A DNA stretch of 64,000 nt from an uncultured Clostridia bacterium (GTDB taxonomy: Bacteria; Bacillota; Clostridia; Christensenellales; Borkfalkiaceae), in assembly GCA_947597925.1 (NCBI GenBank), contig CANQFA010000003.1:91689-155688 (forward strand), read 5' to 3'. Below the pieces are notes generated by a model. The model worked only from the letters and a program-made list of their open reading frames with translations. It did not search any database and was not told the origin of the DNA. Below, in pieces: positions 50,414-59,551 of this stretch (positions are counted from its first letter, which is position 1; the number at the start of each line of letters is the position of its first letter). The position numbers and the translations under genes are program-made.

Positions 50414-52845
50414 TTCTTCCGCGATGCAAGGATCCCCGCACAGATTTTGTTTTGCGGGTATATTTTGGCGAGCTTTAGGGCTCTTTTGTGAGCCGCTTTT
50501 GCTTCCCTGTGCCGCTTCATATTTTCGTACAGGTCCCCGAGGTTGTTGTATCCCCTTGCCAAATCGGGTTCAAATGTCGCGGGATTCTCTTTTGCAAGTC
50601 GTTCGCGGATCTCGATCGCTTCCCGATATGCTTCCTCCGCTTCCTCATACCGCTGTGTATCCTCGTAAAGGACCCCGAGGTTGTTGTAGCTCCGTGCCAA
50701 GTCAGGCTCAAACGCCGCGGGATTCCGTTCTGTCAATCGTTCATAGATTTCGAGTGCCTTCCGATATGCTTCCTCCGCTTCCTCATACCGCTGTGTATCC
50801 CCATAAAGAACCCCGAGATTATTGTAGCTCATTGCCAAATAGGGTTCAAACGCCGCGGGATTCTCTTTTGCAAGTCGCTCGCGGATCTCAAGCGCCTTCC
50901 GATGTGCCTCCTCCGCTTCCTCATATCGCTGCGTTGCCTGGTAAAGATTCCCGAGATTATTATAAATCATAGCGAAAAAGAACTCAAACGTCAAGGGATT
51001 CCGCTCTACCAGCCGCTCGCAGATCTCAAGCGCCTTCCGATATGCTTTTTCCTCTTCTTCATATCGCTGTGTATCCGCGTAAAGATTCCCGAGATTGTTG
51101 TAGCTTATCGCCAAGTCGGGCTCAAACGCCGCGGGATTCCGCTCTGCTAACCTCGTAAGGATCCCCAGGGATTTTTTATACGCTTCCTCCGCTTCCTCAT
51201 ACCGCTGTGTATCCTTGTAAAGGAGCCCAAGATTGTTGTAGCACATCGCCAAATCGGGCTCAAACGCCGCGGGATCCTCTTTTGCAAGTCGCTCGCGGAT
51301 CTCAAGCGCCTTTCGGTACACTTCCTCCGCTTCCGCATACCGCTGTGTATCACGGTAAAGAACGCCGAGATTATTATAGATCATTGCCAAGTCGGATTCA
51401 TACATTGCGGGATCCTGCTCCGACAATCGCGCATAGACTTCGAGTGCCTTCCGATATGTTTTCTCCGCTTCCTCATATCGCTGCGTGCCCTCGTAAAGGA
51501 TCCCGAGATTATTGTAGCTCGTAGCCAAGTCGGGTTCGTGCTTCGCGGGGTCCTCCTTTGCAAGCCGCTCGCGGATCCCGAGCGCCTTTTTATACACTTC
51601 CTCTGCTTCTTCATATCGCTGCGTATCCCCATAAAGGATCCCCAGCAAATTCCATACCATTGTTTTATTTCGCTCGGGGGTGGGCGCTTTGGGGTCGGAA
51701 TAGTAATAGCTTAACTGCTCCGCGATCTCTATGGCCTTTTCATGGTCGTTTTGGTCGCGTAAAAAGCATACGTAATCATAGAGCGGCCCTTTTTCGAGGT
51801 TGTGTTTTTCGATCTGCTTTACTGCCGTTTCATAAATTTCCGCGATCTCGACCGCTTCGTCTCTGTCGACGCCGTCCGCCTCCATGACTTCGATGCGCTG
51901 CAGGAGTTCATTTACATTGGTCTGGATGCGCTCCGCGTACCCCTCCGACATCGTCTCGTTGCGGGAGAGTTCCGCCATGATCTCGCCGAGGTCCAAAATC
52001 TCGAGCGCGTCGTCGTAATCGCCGCGCTCAAATGCACGATACGCCGCGACTTGCCGCGCAGAGAGCTGCCCCTTGGCCGTGTTTTCCAACATCCGCCTTG
52101 TCGCTTCGAGCACCTTATTCTCTTCTTCCGCGAGCTTCTCCTCGAGTTCCGCCTTCTCGCTTGCGACTTTGGAATAGGCGAGATGCAAGTCGTCGTTCCC
52201 GAGATCGTTTTTATACTGTTCGCGGAGAGAATAGTATTCCTGCGTGATGTGCTGCAGGCGTGCCTTGAGCTCCGCGAGCGTATGGTTGCTCGAGAATACG
52301 GGGAGATTTTCCGTCTCGGCGACCGTCATCCCGCCGAAGGTCACTTTGCCGCCCTCGACCTTGGGCTCCTCGGCGTCGAGCTTCAGCAACTTGATCTGCA
52401 TGAGGATCCCGAGTTTCAGCGTATCGATGTTTTGATAGATATTATAATAGTGCTTGATCTCGTCGTCGAGCATCTGCATAAATGCCCTCACGTCTCCCGT
52501 CGCCTCTTCGGGCGTATCGACGTACTTGAAATAGGTGACGATCTTGGGCCTTTGGCAGGTGCGGAAGGCCTCGAGGGCGATCTCGAATTCGTGGCGGATG
52601 TAATCCCCCACCTTTTTGAAGAAGAGAAAGAAGCACAGCTCGCTGTCGCAAATCTCCCGATCCAATTCGGCCTGTTTCCCGCCCGCCGCGATCGCATTGT
52701 CGTAGTCGTCGCATTTGATGAGGGAAAACTGCACGCCGCGGTCGAAGTAGATATCATTGAGCTGACGGACAAAATCGCCCACTTCGAGGCGGTCAAACTT
52801 TAACTCGGTGATCGATGAAGCGAGAAAGATCTTGATCTTTTTCAT
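50410..52845 (-). CDS. TPR-array protein with N-terminal TIR/DUF4062-like domain
   Basis: KIKIFLASSITELKFDRLEVGDFVRQL...LCFFLFFKKVGDYIRHEFEIALEAF; then nine TPR units of 46 aa (YNNLGxLYxDTQRYEEAEEAYRKALEIRERL). Confidence 0.85.
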   Translation of the reverse strand: MKKIKIFLASSITELKFDRLEVGDFVRQLNDIYFDRGVQFSLIKCDDYDNAIAAGGKQAELDREICDSELCFFLFFKKVGDYIRHEFEIALEAFRTCQRPKIVTYFKYVDTPEEATGDVRAFMQMLDDEIKHYYNIYQNIDTLKLGILMQIKLLKLDAEEPKVEGGKVTFGGMTVAETENLPVFSSNHTLAELKARLQHITQEYYSLREQYKNDLGNDDLHLAYSKVASEKAELEEKLAEEENKVLEATRRMLENTAKGQLSARQVAAYRAFERGDYDDALEILDLGEIMAELSRNETMSEGYAERIQTNVNELLQRIEVMEADGVDRDEAVEIAEIYETAVKQIEKHNLEKGPLYDYVCFLRDQNDHEKAIEIAEQLSYYYSDPKAPTPERNKTMVWNLLGILYGDTQRYEEAEEVYKKALGIRERLAKEDPAKHEPDLATSYNNLGILYEGTQRYEEAEKTYRKALEVYARLSEQDPAMYESDLAMIYNNLGVLYRDTQRYAEAEEVYRKALEIRERLAKEDPAAFEPDLAMCYNNLGLLYKDTQRYEEAEEAYKKSLGILTRLAERNPAAFEPDLAISYNNLGNLYADTQRYEEEEKAYRKALEICERLVERNPLTFEFFFAMIYNNLGNLYQATQRYEEAEEAHRKALEIRERLAKENPAAFEPYLAMSYNNLGVLYGDTQRYEEAEEAYRKALEIYERLTERNPAAFEPDLARSYNNLGVLYEDTQRYEEAEEAYREAIEIRERLAKENPATFEPDLARGYNNLGDLYENMKRHREAKAAHKRALKLAKIYPQNKICAGILASRKK
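50440..51660 (-). repeat. In-frame DNA repeat array (138-bp TPR units)
   Basis: Recurring GCTTCCTCCGCTTCCTCATACCGCTGTGTATCC on the + strand. Confidence 0.9.
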
Positions 52846-52948
52846 TGGAAGTACCTCTTCCTTTTCGTCTGTAAACGGCGAGAAATGGATATCGACATGC
52901 GTTCCGACGGGGGCATGTCCGAAACATGGCTTTCAAAAAGACATTTCG

Positions 52949-54760
52949 TCACTTATCCTTATTGGTCTTTAAGATCTGCATGAAGACTTCGGAGGGGACC
53001 TCGACAGTGCCTATTTTTCGCATCCGCTTCTTGCCCTCTTTCTGCTTTTCGAGGAGCTTTTTCTTGCGCGTGATGTCCCCGCCGTAGCATTTGGCGAGCA
53101 CGTCCTTCCGCACGGCCTTCACCGTCTCGCGGGCGATGATCTTCCCGCCGATCGCCGCCTGCACGGGGATCTCGAAGAGCTGGCGGGGGATGGCGTCCTT
53201 CAGGTTTTCGCACAGCATCCTGCCCCGCGCATAGGCCCTGTCCTCGTGCACGATGACGGAGAGGGCATCACAGATCTCGCCGTTCAGGAGGATGTCGAGC
53301 TTCACGAGCCTGCCCTTTTCATACCCCGCGAGTTCATAGTCAAAGGAGGCGTAGCCCTTGGTGCGCGACTTGAGCTCATCGAAGAAGTCATAGACAATCT
53401 CATTGAGGGGAAGGAGGTACTCGAGCTTGACCCTGCGCGTGTCGAGGTAGGTCATATCCTTAAAGACGCCCCGCTTGTCCTGACAGAGTTCCATGACGGA
53501 GCCGAGATAGTCGGGCGGGGTATAGACCTCCGCCTTGACCATGGGCTCCTCCATCCACTCGATCTCGGACACGGGCGGCAGGTGCGAGGGATTGTCCACG
53601 AAAAATTCCTCGCCGTTCGTCTTGTGCACCTTATAGGAGACGGAGGGCGCGGTGGTGATGATGTCGAGGCCGAATTCCCGCTCGATGCGCTCCTGCAGGA
53701 TCTCCATGTGGAGGAGGCCCAAAAATCCGCAGCGGAAGCCGAAGCCGAGCGCGACCGAGTTATCGGGCTCGAAAGTAAGAGAGGCGTCATTGAGCTTGAG
53801 CTTCAGAATGGCCTCCTTGAGGTCGAGAAATTTGCTGCCGTCGAGGGGGTAGATGCCGCAAAAGACGACGGGCTGGACATGCTTATACCCCGGGAGCGGT
53901 TCGGCCGCGGGACGGAGGGCATCTGTGACCGTATCGCCCACGGCGACATCTTCTATGGACTTGATGGATGCCGCGAGATAGCCCACTTCCCCCGCAAAGA
54001 GCGCCTCTTTGGGCTGGAGATAGGGCGCGAAGGCCCCCACCTCGGTGACCTCGTAGGTGCGCTCGGAGAGGAAAGTTTTGACCGTGTCCCCCACCTTTAC
54101 GCTCCCATCGCGCACGCGGATGAAGAGGATGACCCCCTTATAGTTGTCATAATAGCTGTCGAAGATGAGGGCCTTCAGGGGAGCCTCGGTGTCCCCCTCG
54201 GGCGGCGGGACAAACTTTACCACCGCCTCGAGAATGTCGCGGATATTCGTCCCCTCCTTCGCCGAGACACAGGGCGCCTCGGAGGCGTCGAGTCCGATGA
54301 CGTCCTCGATCTCCGCCTTGGTCTCCTCGATGCGCGCGGACTTTAGGTCTATCTTATTGATGACGGGCACGATCTCGAGGTTGTTCTCGAGGGCGAGGTA
54401 GACATTTGCGAGCGTCTGCGCCTCCACCCCCTGCGTGGCATCGACGACGAGGATGGCCCCCTCGCAGGCCGCGAGCGAGCGGGAGACTTCGTAGGTGAAG
54501 TCCACATGCCCCGGGGTGTCGATGAGGTTCAACTCATATTCCACGCCGTCGAGGGCGGTATAATACATGCGGACGGGCGCGAGCTTGATGGTGATGCCGC
54601 GCTCCCGCTCGATGTCCATGGAGTCGAGCAGCTGCTCCTCCATGTCGCGCTTGGAGACCTGACCGGTGAGCTCCATGATGCGGTCGGCAATGGTGCTCTT
54701 GCCGTGGTCGATGTGCGCGATGATACAGAAATTTCGCAGATTCCGATTGGGTTTTGCCAT
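52949..54760 (-). CDS. lepA: Elongation factor 4
   Basis: [83 protein letters not shown]. Confidence 0.97.
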   Translation of the reverse strand: MAKPNRNLRNFCIIAHIDHGKSTIADRIMELTGQVSKRDMEEQLLDSMDIERERGITIKLAPVRMYYTALDGVEYELNLIDTPGHVDFTYEVSRSLAACEGAILVVDATQGVEAQTLANVYLALENNLEIVPVINKIDLKSARIEETKAEIEDVIGLDASEAPCVSAKEGTNIRDILEAVVKFVPPPEGDTEAPLKALIFDSYYDNYKGVILFIRVRDGSVKVGDTVKTFLSERTYEVTEVGAFAPYLQPKEALFAGEVGYLAASIKSIEDVAVGDTVTDALRPAAEPLPGYKHVQPVVFCGIYPLDGSKFLDLKEAILKLKLNDASLTFEPDNSVALGFGFRCGFLGLLHMEILQERIEREFGLDIITTAPSVSYKVHKTNGEEFFVDNPSHLPPVSEIEWMEEPMVKAEVYTPPDYLGSVMELCQDKRGVFKDMTYLDTRRVKLEYLLPLNEIVYDFFDELKSRTKGYASFDYELAGYEKGRLVKLDILLNGEICDALSVIVHEDRAYARGRMLCENLKDAIPRQLFEIPVQAAIGGKIIARETVKAVRKDVLAKCYGGDITRKKKLLEKQKEGKKRMRKIGTVEVPSEVFMQILKTNKDK

Positions 54761-54884
54761 GACTTTATTATACCGTCTTTCGCCGCAGAATGCAAGTATT
54801 TTGCACCTCTTGCTGTCCCAAGCGAGATCCTTGCTGTCCCCTTGAGGGTGAGATTCCTCACGTTCGTTCGAAATGACGTGTCCT

Positions 54885-54957
54885 GTCATTTCGACGACCG
54901 AAGGGAGGAGAAATCTCAAGCCCGAGATTCCTCGTCGCTCCGCTCCTCGGAATGACG
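54885..54957. repeat. REP-like imperfect hairpin repeat, copy a
   Basis: GTCATTTCGACGACCGAAGGGAGGAGAAATCTCAAGCCCGAGATTCCTCGTCGCTCCGCTCCTCGGAATGACG. Confidence 0.85.
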
Positions 54958-55306
54958 TATTGGGACCGACACGGCGCGATAAGGTGCACCGACGAGGCGC
55001 TATAATCATGTCACCCTGAGCGAAGTCGAAGGGCCGCCTTAGCCTTCTGTTCCCCTTTTTTCTTAAGACTGCGGCGATTCTTCGACCATGCTACTTCGTC
55101 GCTACGCTCCTCGTGCCGAGCCTGGTTCACAATAGAAGCCTCGCGCGGGGCAGAATGACATTATCAGAATGCCTTCGTCGTCGCCCTTACTCTCGCTGTC
55201 CCCTTGAGGGGAAAGTCCCCGAAGGGGAATAGGGGTGTCGCTATAATTATGCCCCACGTCATTTCGAGGCGAAGCCGAGAAATCCCGTCCTTCAAAAAAC
55301 GTAAAA

Positions 55307-55345
55307 AAAGAAGTCCATAGATTACGTTAATCTATGGACTTCTTT
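55307..55345. repeat. Perfect 18-bp-arm hairpin
   Basis: AAAGAAGTCCATAGATTA-CGT-TAATCTATGGACTTCTTT. Confidence 0.95.
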
Positions 55346-55423
55346 ATTGTCATTATAGCACCGTTCGGTGTATTCGTCAAGCGAATTGCCCGATTTTTTT
55401 AAGAAATTTTTAATTACAAGCAA

Positions 55424-55543
55424 AGCATGCGCCGCCTCCTCCCCCGACATGGTACACGGATTAACGTATTCTATGTACATCTGCCTCGGGTAGTGGCGCC
55501 GTAACGTCCCTGCGGCGAATGCTATAAAAAATCATGATTTTTT
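55424..55543 (+). promoter_or_regulatory. Structured leader upstream of pilin-like gene
   Basis: AGCATGCGCCGC (55424-55435) pairs with GCGGCGAATGCT (55512-55523), then palindrome AAAAAATCATGATTTTTT (55526-55543) just before RBS AAGGAG. Confidence 0.5.
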
Positions 55544-55556
55544 AAGGAGAAGAACA

Positions 55557-55967
55557 ATGCAAAGAAAGAACAACAAAAAAGGCTTCACGCTTGCCGAGCT
55601 CCTGATCGTCGTCGCGATCATCGCCGTCCTCGTCGCCATCGCAGTGCCCCTCTTCGTAGGCGCTCTGAACAATGCGAAAGAAGCCGCAGAAGATGCGAAT
55701 ATCCGTTCGCTTCGTAGCTATGGCGCGACTTATATCTTGATGATGCAGGACGATGACAAGTTTTATGCTACTTGCTACGATGAAGAAACCGGCCTGCTTG
55801 TGAGCGCGGACAAGGGCTTCCAGCTTGAAGCAACTATGAGCGATGAGGGCGCTTTCACGATTACCAATATTACGAAGGTGTCTACCACGGGCGAAAACAA
55901 AGTAGAGGGCACAACAGTCAAAGCAGTAATTATGCCGAGCGCCCTGCATACTGCAAAGGCAGGCTAA
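55557..55967 (+). CDS. Type IV pilin-like protein (orphan)
   Basis: KKGFTLAELLIVVAIIAVLVAIAVPLF prepilin methylation/TM motif. Confidence 0.93.
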   Translation: MQRKNNKKGFTLAELLIVVAIIAVLVAIAVPLFVGALNNAKEAAEDANIRSLRSYGATYILMMQDDDKFYATCYDEETGLLVSADKGFQLEATMSDEGAFTITNITKVSTTGENKVEGTTVKAVIMPSALHTAKAG

Positions 55968-55974
55968 AATTCTT

Positions 55975-56142
55975 TATCCCGACCGTTAGGGACAAACGGC
56001 CAAAGGGATGGCATGAAATGCATGCCGAAAAAACGAAGCAAGGCGGATGTTCAGGCAAGGGTGTCCGCATTGCATAGTCCGCACCCGACAGGGATGTAAG
56101 GATGCGGAGAAACAGCGAAACGATTTCGTTCCGCTGTTTTTT
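55975..56142 (+). ncRNA. Candidate structured RNA ending in an intrinsic terminator, unassigned
   Basis: CCGTT/AACGG, GGCATG/CATGCC, GCGGA/TCCGC, TCCGCAT (56064-56070)/ATGCGGA (56102-56108), then AACAGCG...CGCTGTTTTTT; no ORF. Confidence 0.5.
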
Positions 56143-56277
56143 CATGGTTTTGTGATGGGAGGGACCGACAAGATGTTATAATCGTGTACCGACACGACGC
56201 TATAATCATGTCATGTTGAGCATAGTCGAAACATCGCCTTAGCCTTCTGTACACGTCATTTCGCCCCGCACCTTTTA

Positions 56278-56346
56278 CGTCATTTCGACGACCGAAGGGA
56301 GGAGAAATCTCAAGCCCGAGATTCCTCACGTTCGTTCGGAATGACG
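56278..56346. repeat. REP-like hairpin repeat, copy b
   Basis: CGTCATTTCGACGACCGAAGGGAGGAGAAATCTCAAGCCCGAGATTCCTCACGTTCGTTCGGAATGACG. Confidence 0.93.
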
Positions 56347-56580
56347 AAAAGGAAGACTAATGCGATTCTTCGACTGGCTCAGAATGACATATTGGAATGC
56401 TTTCGTCGTTCCCTCTTGCTGTCCCCTTGAGGGGAAAGTCCCCGAAGGGGAAAAGGGGTGTCGCTATAATTGTGCCGTTCCGCAAGAACACCCCCTCAGT
56501 CGCTCTCGTCATGCTTCGTCGTCACCCACCCCCTCAGGCGCTGCGCGCCAGCTCCCCCTCGAGGGGGCGCCAAGGGTTCA

Positions 56581-56649
56581 CGTCATTTCGACGACCGAAG
56601 GGAGGAGAAATCTCAAGCCCGAGATTCCTCACGTTCGTTCGGAATGACG
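56581..56649. repeat. REP-like hairpin repeat, copy c (identical to copy b)
   Basis: Same 69-bp sequence as 56278-56346. Confidence 0.93.
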
Positions 56650-56659
56650 TAAGGAAGGC

Positions 56660-58141
56660 CTACCTTGTCCAGGGGGTGGGGAGGCTTGTCGCGGGGTCGT
56701 AGTGCCACCAATTGGCATACTCCACCCATTGCTCCTCGGTGGGCGTCTCGGCCGAAAAATAATATACGGCAGCGGAAGTGAGGGCGTCATTGTAATCGCC
56801 CATCTCGATCCCGCTGCGGTCCTCCGCGGTCCCCTCATAGTAGACGGTCTTCACGGGGCAATCGGCAAAGGCTCCCGTCCCGATCGAGGTCATGCACGCG
56901 GGGACCACGATCGTCGTCAGGCCATAGCACTGATAAAATGCACCGTTCTCCAATGCCGTCACGCCGCTTCCGATCGTCACGCTCGTGAGCCCGCTGCAGC
57001 CCGAGAACGCCTCGTATCCGATGGAGGTCACGCCGCTTCCGACCGTCACGCCCGTGAGGTCCCTGCGCCCATAAAATGCATATTGATAGATGGCGTAATC
57101 GCTCCCCGTCGGGCTCTTTTCGGGAAGCGTCAACTCCCTCTCGCTGCCGACATAGCCGAGAAGGAAGTGCTCCTCGCCCTCTTCATAAAAGAGATATCCC
57201 TCCTCCGTCGCCGTCTGATACCCCTTCTCCCGCCTGTCATAGACATGCTTTGCGTATTGTGCGATCCCGCCGTATTCTCCCGATCCCGCCGAGAAGGGCA
57301 GTGCGGAATGATTCCAAACCTCGATGAGCTTATAGCATCCCCCGCCGAACGCCGCATTTCCGATGGAGATGACGCCGCTCCCGATCGTCACGCTCGTGAT
57401 CCCGCTGCAGTTGTAGAAGGCATATGCCCCGATCTCGGCAACTTCCTCGGGGATCTCAAGCGCCGTGAGTTCCGCCTCGCTCCCCTTCATGTAGAGATGG
57501 CGCGCGCAGTAGAGCGGATTGGCACTGAAGTCCGCAAAGTCGATGCTGCACCACGCGGCAAGGTCGGAGATGATGACTTTTTCAAGCGCATGGCATTGGT
57601 AAAATGCGCGCCCGCCCATCTTTCGGACGGTACTCGGGATCTCGATGCTCTCGATCCATCCGCAGCTCTCAAACGCCGCCATTGCGATTTCGGTGACGGG
57701 CTTGCCCTTGTACTCGGACGGGATCACCACGTCGACGCCCTCAAAGGTGCCGATCCCGACCACCGTATAGCTCTGTCCGTCGTGACTGCGCGCGAACTGC
57801 AGCCTGCCCTCCTCGGACGCCGCTTCGCCGCGGAGCCACGCGAGGAAGTCCTCTTCGGTGGAATCAGCCTCCCCGTAGCGCTCTTTCCAGATGTCAAAAG
57901 CCGACTTGCCGTCCTTGCCATTCTCGCCGTCTTTGCCGTTTTGGCCGTCTTCACCGTCTTTTCCGTCCTTACCGTCGGTGCCCTCGGCCTTGATGCCCGT
58001 ATCCTTTTCTCCGATGAACCAATTTCCGTTCTCTCCGACATGGGGCGTGTCCGCGTCTTGGTCCGGCGCACAGGCCATCATGCCGAATAGCATGCACAGT
58101 GCGGCCGCAAGGGCGATCGCCGTCCGAAAGAATTTCTTCAT
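56660..58141 (-). CDS. Lipoprotein with collagen-like GXY stretch and BspA-like LRR_5 repeats
   Basis: MLFGMMACAPDQD lipobox; GTDGKDGKDGEDGQNGKDGENGKDGKSA; LRR_5 repeats; start MKKFFRTAIA at 58141. Confidence 0.88.
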   Translation of the reverse strand: MKKFFRTAIALAAALCMLFGMMACAPDQDADTPHVGENGNWFIGEKDTGIKAEGTDGKDGKDGEDGQNGKDGENGKDGKSAFDIWKERYGEADSTEEDFLAWLRGEAASEEGRLQFARSHDGQSYTVVGIGTFEGVDVVIPSEYKGKPVTEIAMAAFESCGWIESIEIPSTVRKMGGRAFYQCHALEKVIISDLAAWCSIDFADFSANPLYCARHLYMKGSEAELTALEIPEEVAEIGAYAFYNCSGITSVTIGSGVISIGNAAFGGGCYKLIEVWNHSALPFSAGSGEYGGIAQYAKHVYDRREKGYQTATEEGYLFYEEGEEHFLLGYVGSERELTLPEKSPTGSDYAIYQYAFYGRRDLTGVTVGSGVTSIGYEAFSGCSGLTSVTIGSGVTALENGAFYQCYGLTTIVVPACMTSIGTGAFADCPVKTVYYEGTAEDRSGIEMGDYNDALTSAAVYYFSAETPTEEQWVEYANWWHYDPATSLPTPWTR

Positions 58142-58172
58142 ATTTTCCAACCCCATCTGCACAAAACGGCGG

Positions 58173-59189
58173 TCATGAGCCCCGATACCCGTCCGGGTTT
58201 TTGCTCTGCCAATTCCATTGGTCGCGGCACATCGTCTCCAAGTCATACTCCGCGCGCCAACCGAGCTCCCTTTCGGCCTTCTCGGCAGAGGCATAGCAGG
58301 TGGCGATATCCCCCGCACGGCGCGGCTTTATCTCGTAGGCGAGCTCCTTTCCGCATGCCTTGGAAAAGGCCTTTATCATGTCGAGCACGCTGTACCCCCT
58401 GCCCGTGCCAAGGTTATAGATAAAGACTCCGGGCGAGGCGAGACGCTCTATGGCGGCAGCATGTCCGCGAGCGAGGTCCACGACGTGGATATAGTCGCGC
58501 ACGCCCGTGCCATCCGGCGTGGGATAATCATTTCCGAAGACGCCTATCTTTTCCAGCTTCCCGCTCGCCACCTGCGCCACATAGGGCATGAGGTTATTGG
58601 GAATGCCCTTCGGGTCCTCGCCGATGAGTCCGCTCGGGTGCGCGCCCACGGGATTGAAATAGCGAAGGAGGACGACCGTCCATTCCCCGTCGGCGGCATA
58701 GAGGTCCTCGAGGATGCGCTCCTGCATGACCTTGGTCGCGCCGTAGGGATTGGTGGCGGGATTTTGGGGAGAGGTCTCGCGGAGAGGAAGCTCCGCGGGG
58801 TCGCCATAGACCGTGGCCGAAGAGGAAAAGACGATCTTCTTCACACCGAAGCGCTGCATGGTCTCGAGGAGGACGAGCGTGGAGGTGAGGTTATTGTCGT
58901 AGTAGGCAATGGGCTCCCGCACGCTCTCCCCAACCGCCTTGAGCCCGGCGAAGTGGATGACCCAATCGATGTCGTGCGCGGTGAAGATGAGCTCGAGCGC
59001 AGCACGGTCGCGGACGTCATTTTCATAGAAGATGACCTCTTTCCCCGTGATCTGTTCGATCCGCGCGATCGCCTCGCGGTTGGCATTGGAGAGATTGTCG
59101 ATGATGACGACCTCGTAGCCCTTTTCCAGAAGTTCGACGGCGGTATGCGAGCCGATGAAACCCGCGCCGCCCGTGACAAGTACACGCAT
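58173..59189 (-). CDS. galE: UDP-glucose 4-epimerase
   Basis: MRVLVTGGAGFIGSHTAVELLEKGYEVVIIDNL, YGDPxELP, NPYGATKVMQERIL. Confidence 0.96.
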   Translation of the reverse strand: MRVLVTGGAGFIGSHTAVELLEKGYEVVIIDNLSNANREAIARIEQITGKEVIFYENDVRDRAALELIFTAHDIDWVIHFAGLKAVGESVREPIAYYDNNLTSTLVLLETMQRFGVKKIVFSSSATVYGDPAELPLRETSPQNPATNPYGATKVMQERILEDLYAADGEWTVVLLRYFNPVGAHPSGLIGEDPKGIPNNLMPYVAQVASGKLEKIGVFGNDYPTPDGTGVRDYIHVVDLARGHAAAIERLASPGVFIYNLGTGRGYSVLDMIKAFSKACGKELAYEIKPRRAGDIATCYASAEKAERELGWRAEYDLETMCRDQWNWQSKNPDGYRGS

Positions 59190-59217
59190 AAATGCCTCCG
59201 AAAATTCATTTGAGACC

Positions 59218-59246
59218 ATTGTAGCATGTTTTCCCGCACTTGTCAA
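59218..59246 (-). promoter_or_regulatory. sigma70 promoter of galE
   Basis: Minus strand TTGACA-N17-TACAAT. Confidence 0.75.
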
Positions 59247-59282
59247 GCCTCCGTGGGATGAGAGCGCAAGCCCTCCGTCCTT

Positions 59283-59460
59283 CCTTACGTCATTCCGAGG
59301 CGCAGCTTACGTCATTCCGAGGCGCATATCCAATTCGCGTCATTCCGAGGCGCAGCCGAGGAATCTCGTCCTTTGAGATCTCCTCCCTTCGCTCATACTT
59401 CGACGCCAACGCTCCTCGTGCCGACCCCGGAGCACAATTGAAGCCTCAGTAGGGGCGAAA
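59283..59460. repeat. Degenerate cluster of the same intergenic repeat family
   Basis: Three TCATTCCGAGGCGCA segments and GAGGAATCTCGTCCTTTGAGATCTCCTCCCTTCG. Confidence 0.75.
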
Positions 59461-59469
59461 TGACATATT

Positions 59470-59546
59470 TACCACCACCCCACGAAGAAAACGGCCCCTG
59501 TCGGGTGCCGTCTTCTTGGTGGAGCATTGATAACCTAAAACGAATA
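59470..59546. repeat. 3' hairpin repeat, copy 2 (downstream of the LRR gene)
   Basis: TACCACCACCCCACGAAGAAAACGGCCCCTGTCGGGTGCCGTCTTCTTGGTGGAGCATTGATAACCTAAAACGAATA. Confidence 0.88.
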
Positions 59547-59551
59547 TTTTT

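Noticed and set aside
50440-51660. Regularly spaced DNA repeats that could be mistaken for a CRISPR array
   Set aside because: Period is 138 bp, in frame, and encodes TPR units; no short conserved repeat with unique spacers and no cas genes.
54761-55009. N-terminal extension of the lepA ORF
   Set aside because: Runs through the intergenic repeat; canonical LepA start [21 protein letters not shown] is at 54760.
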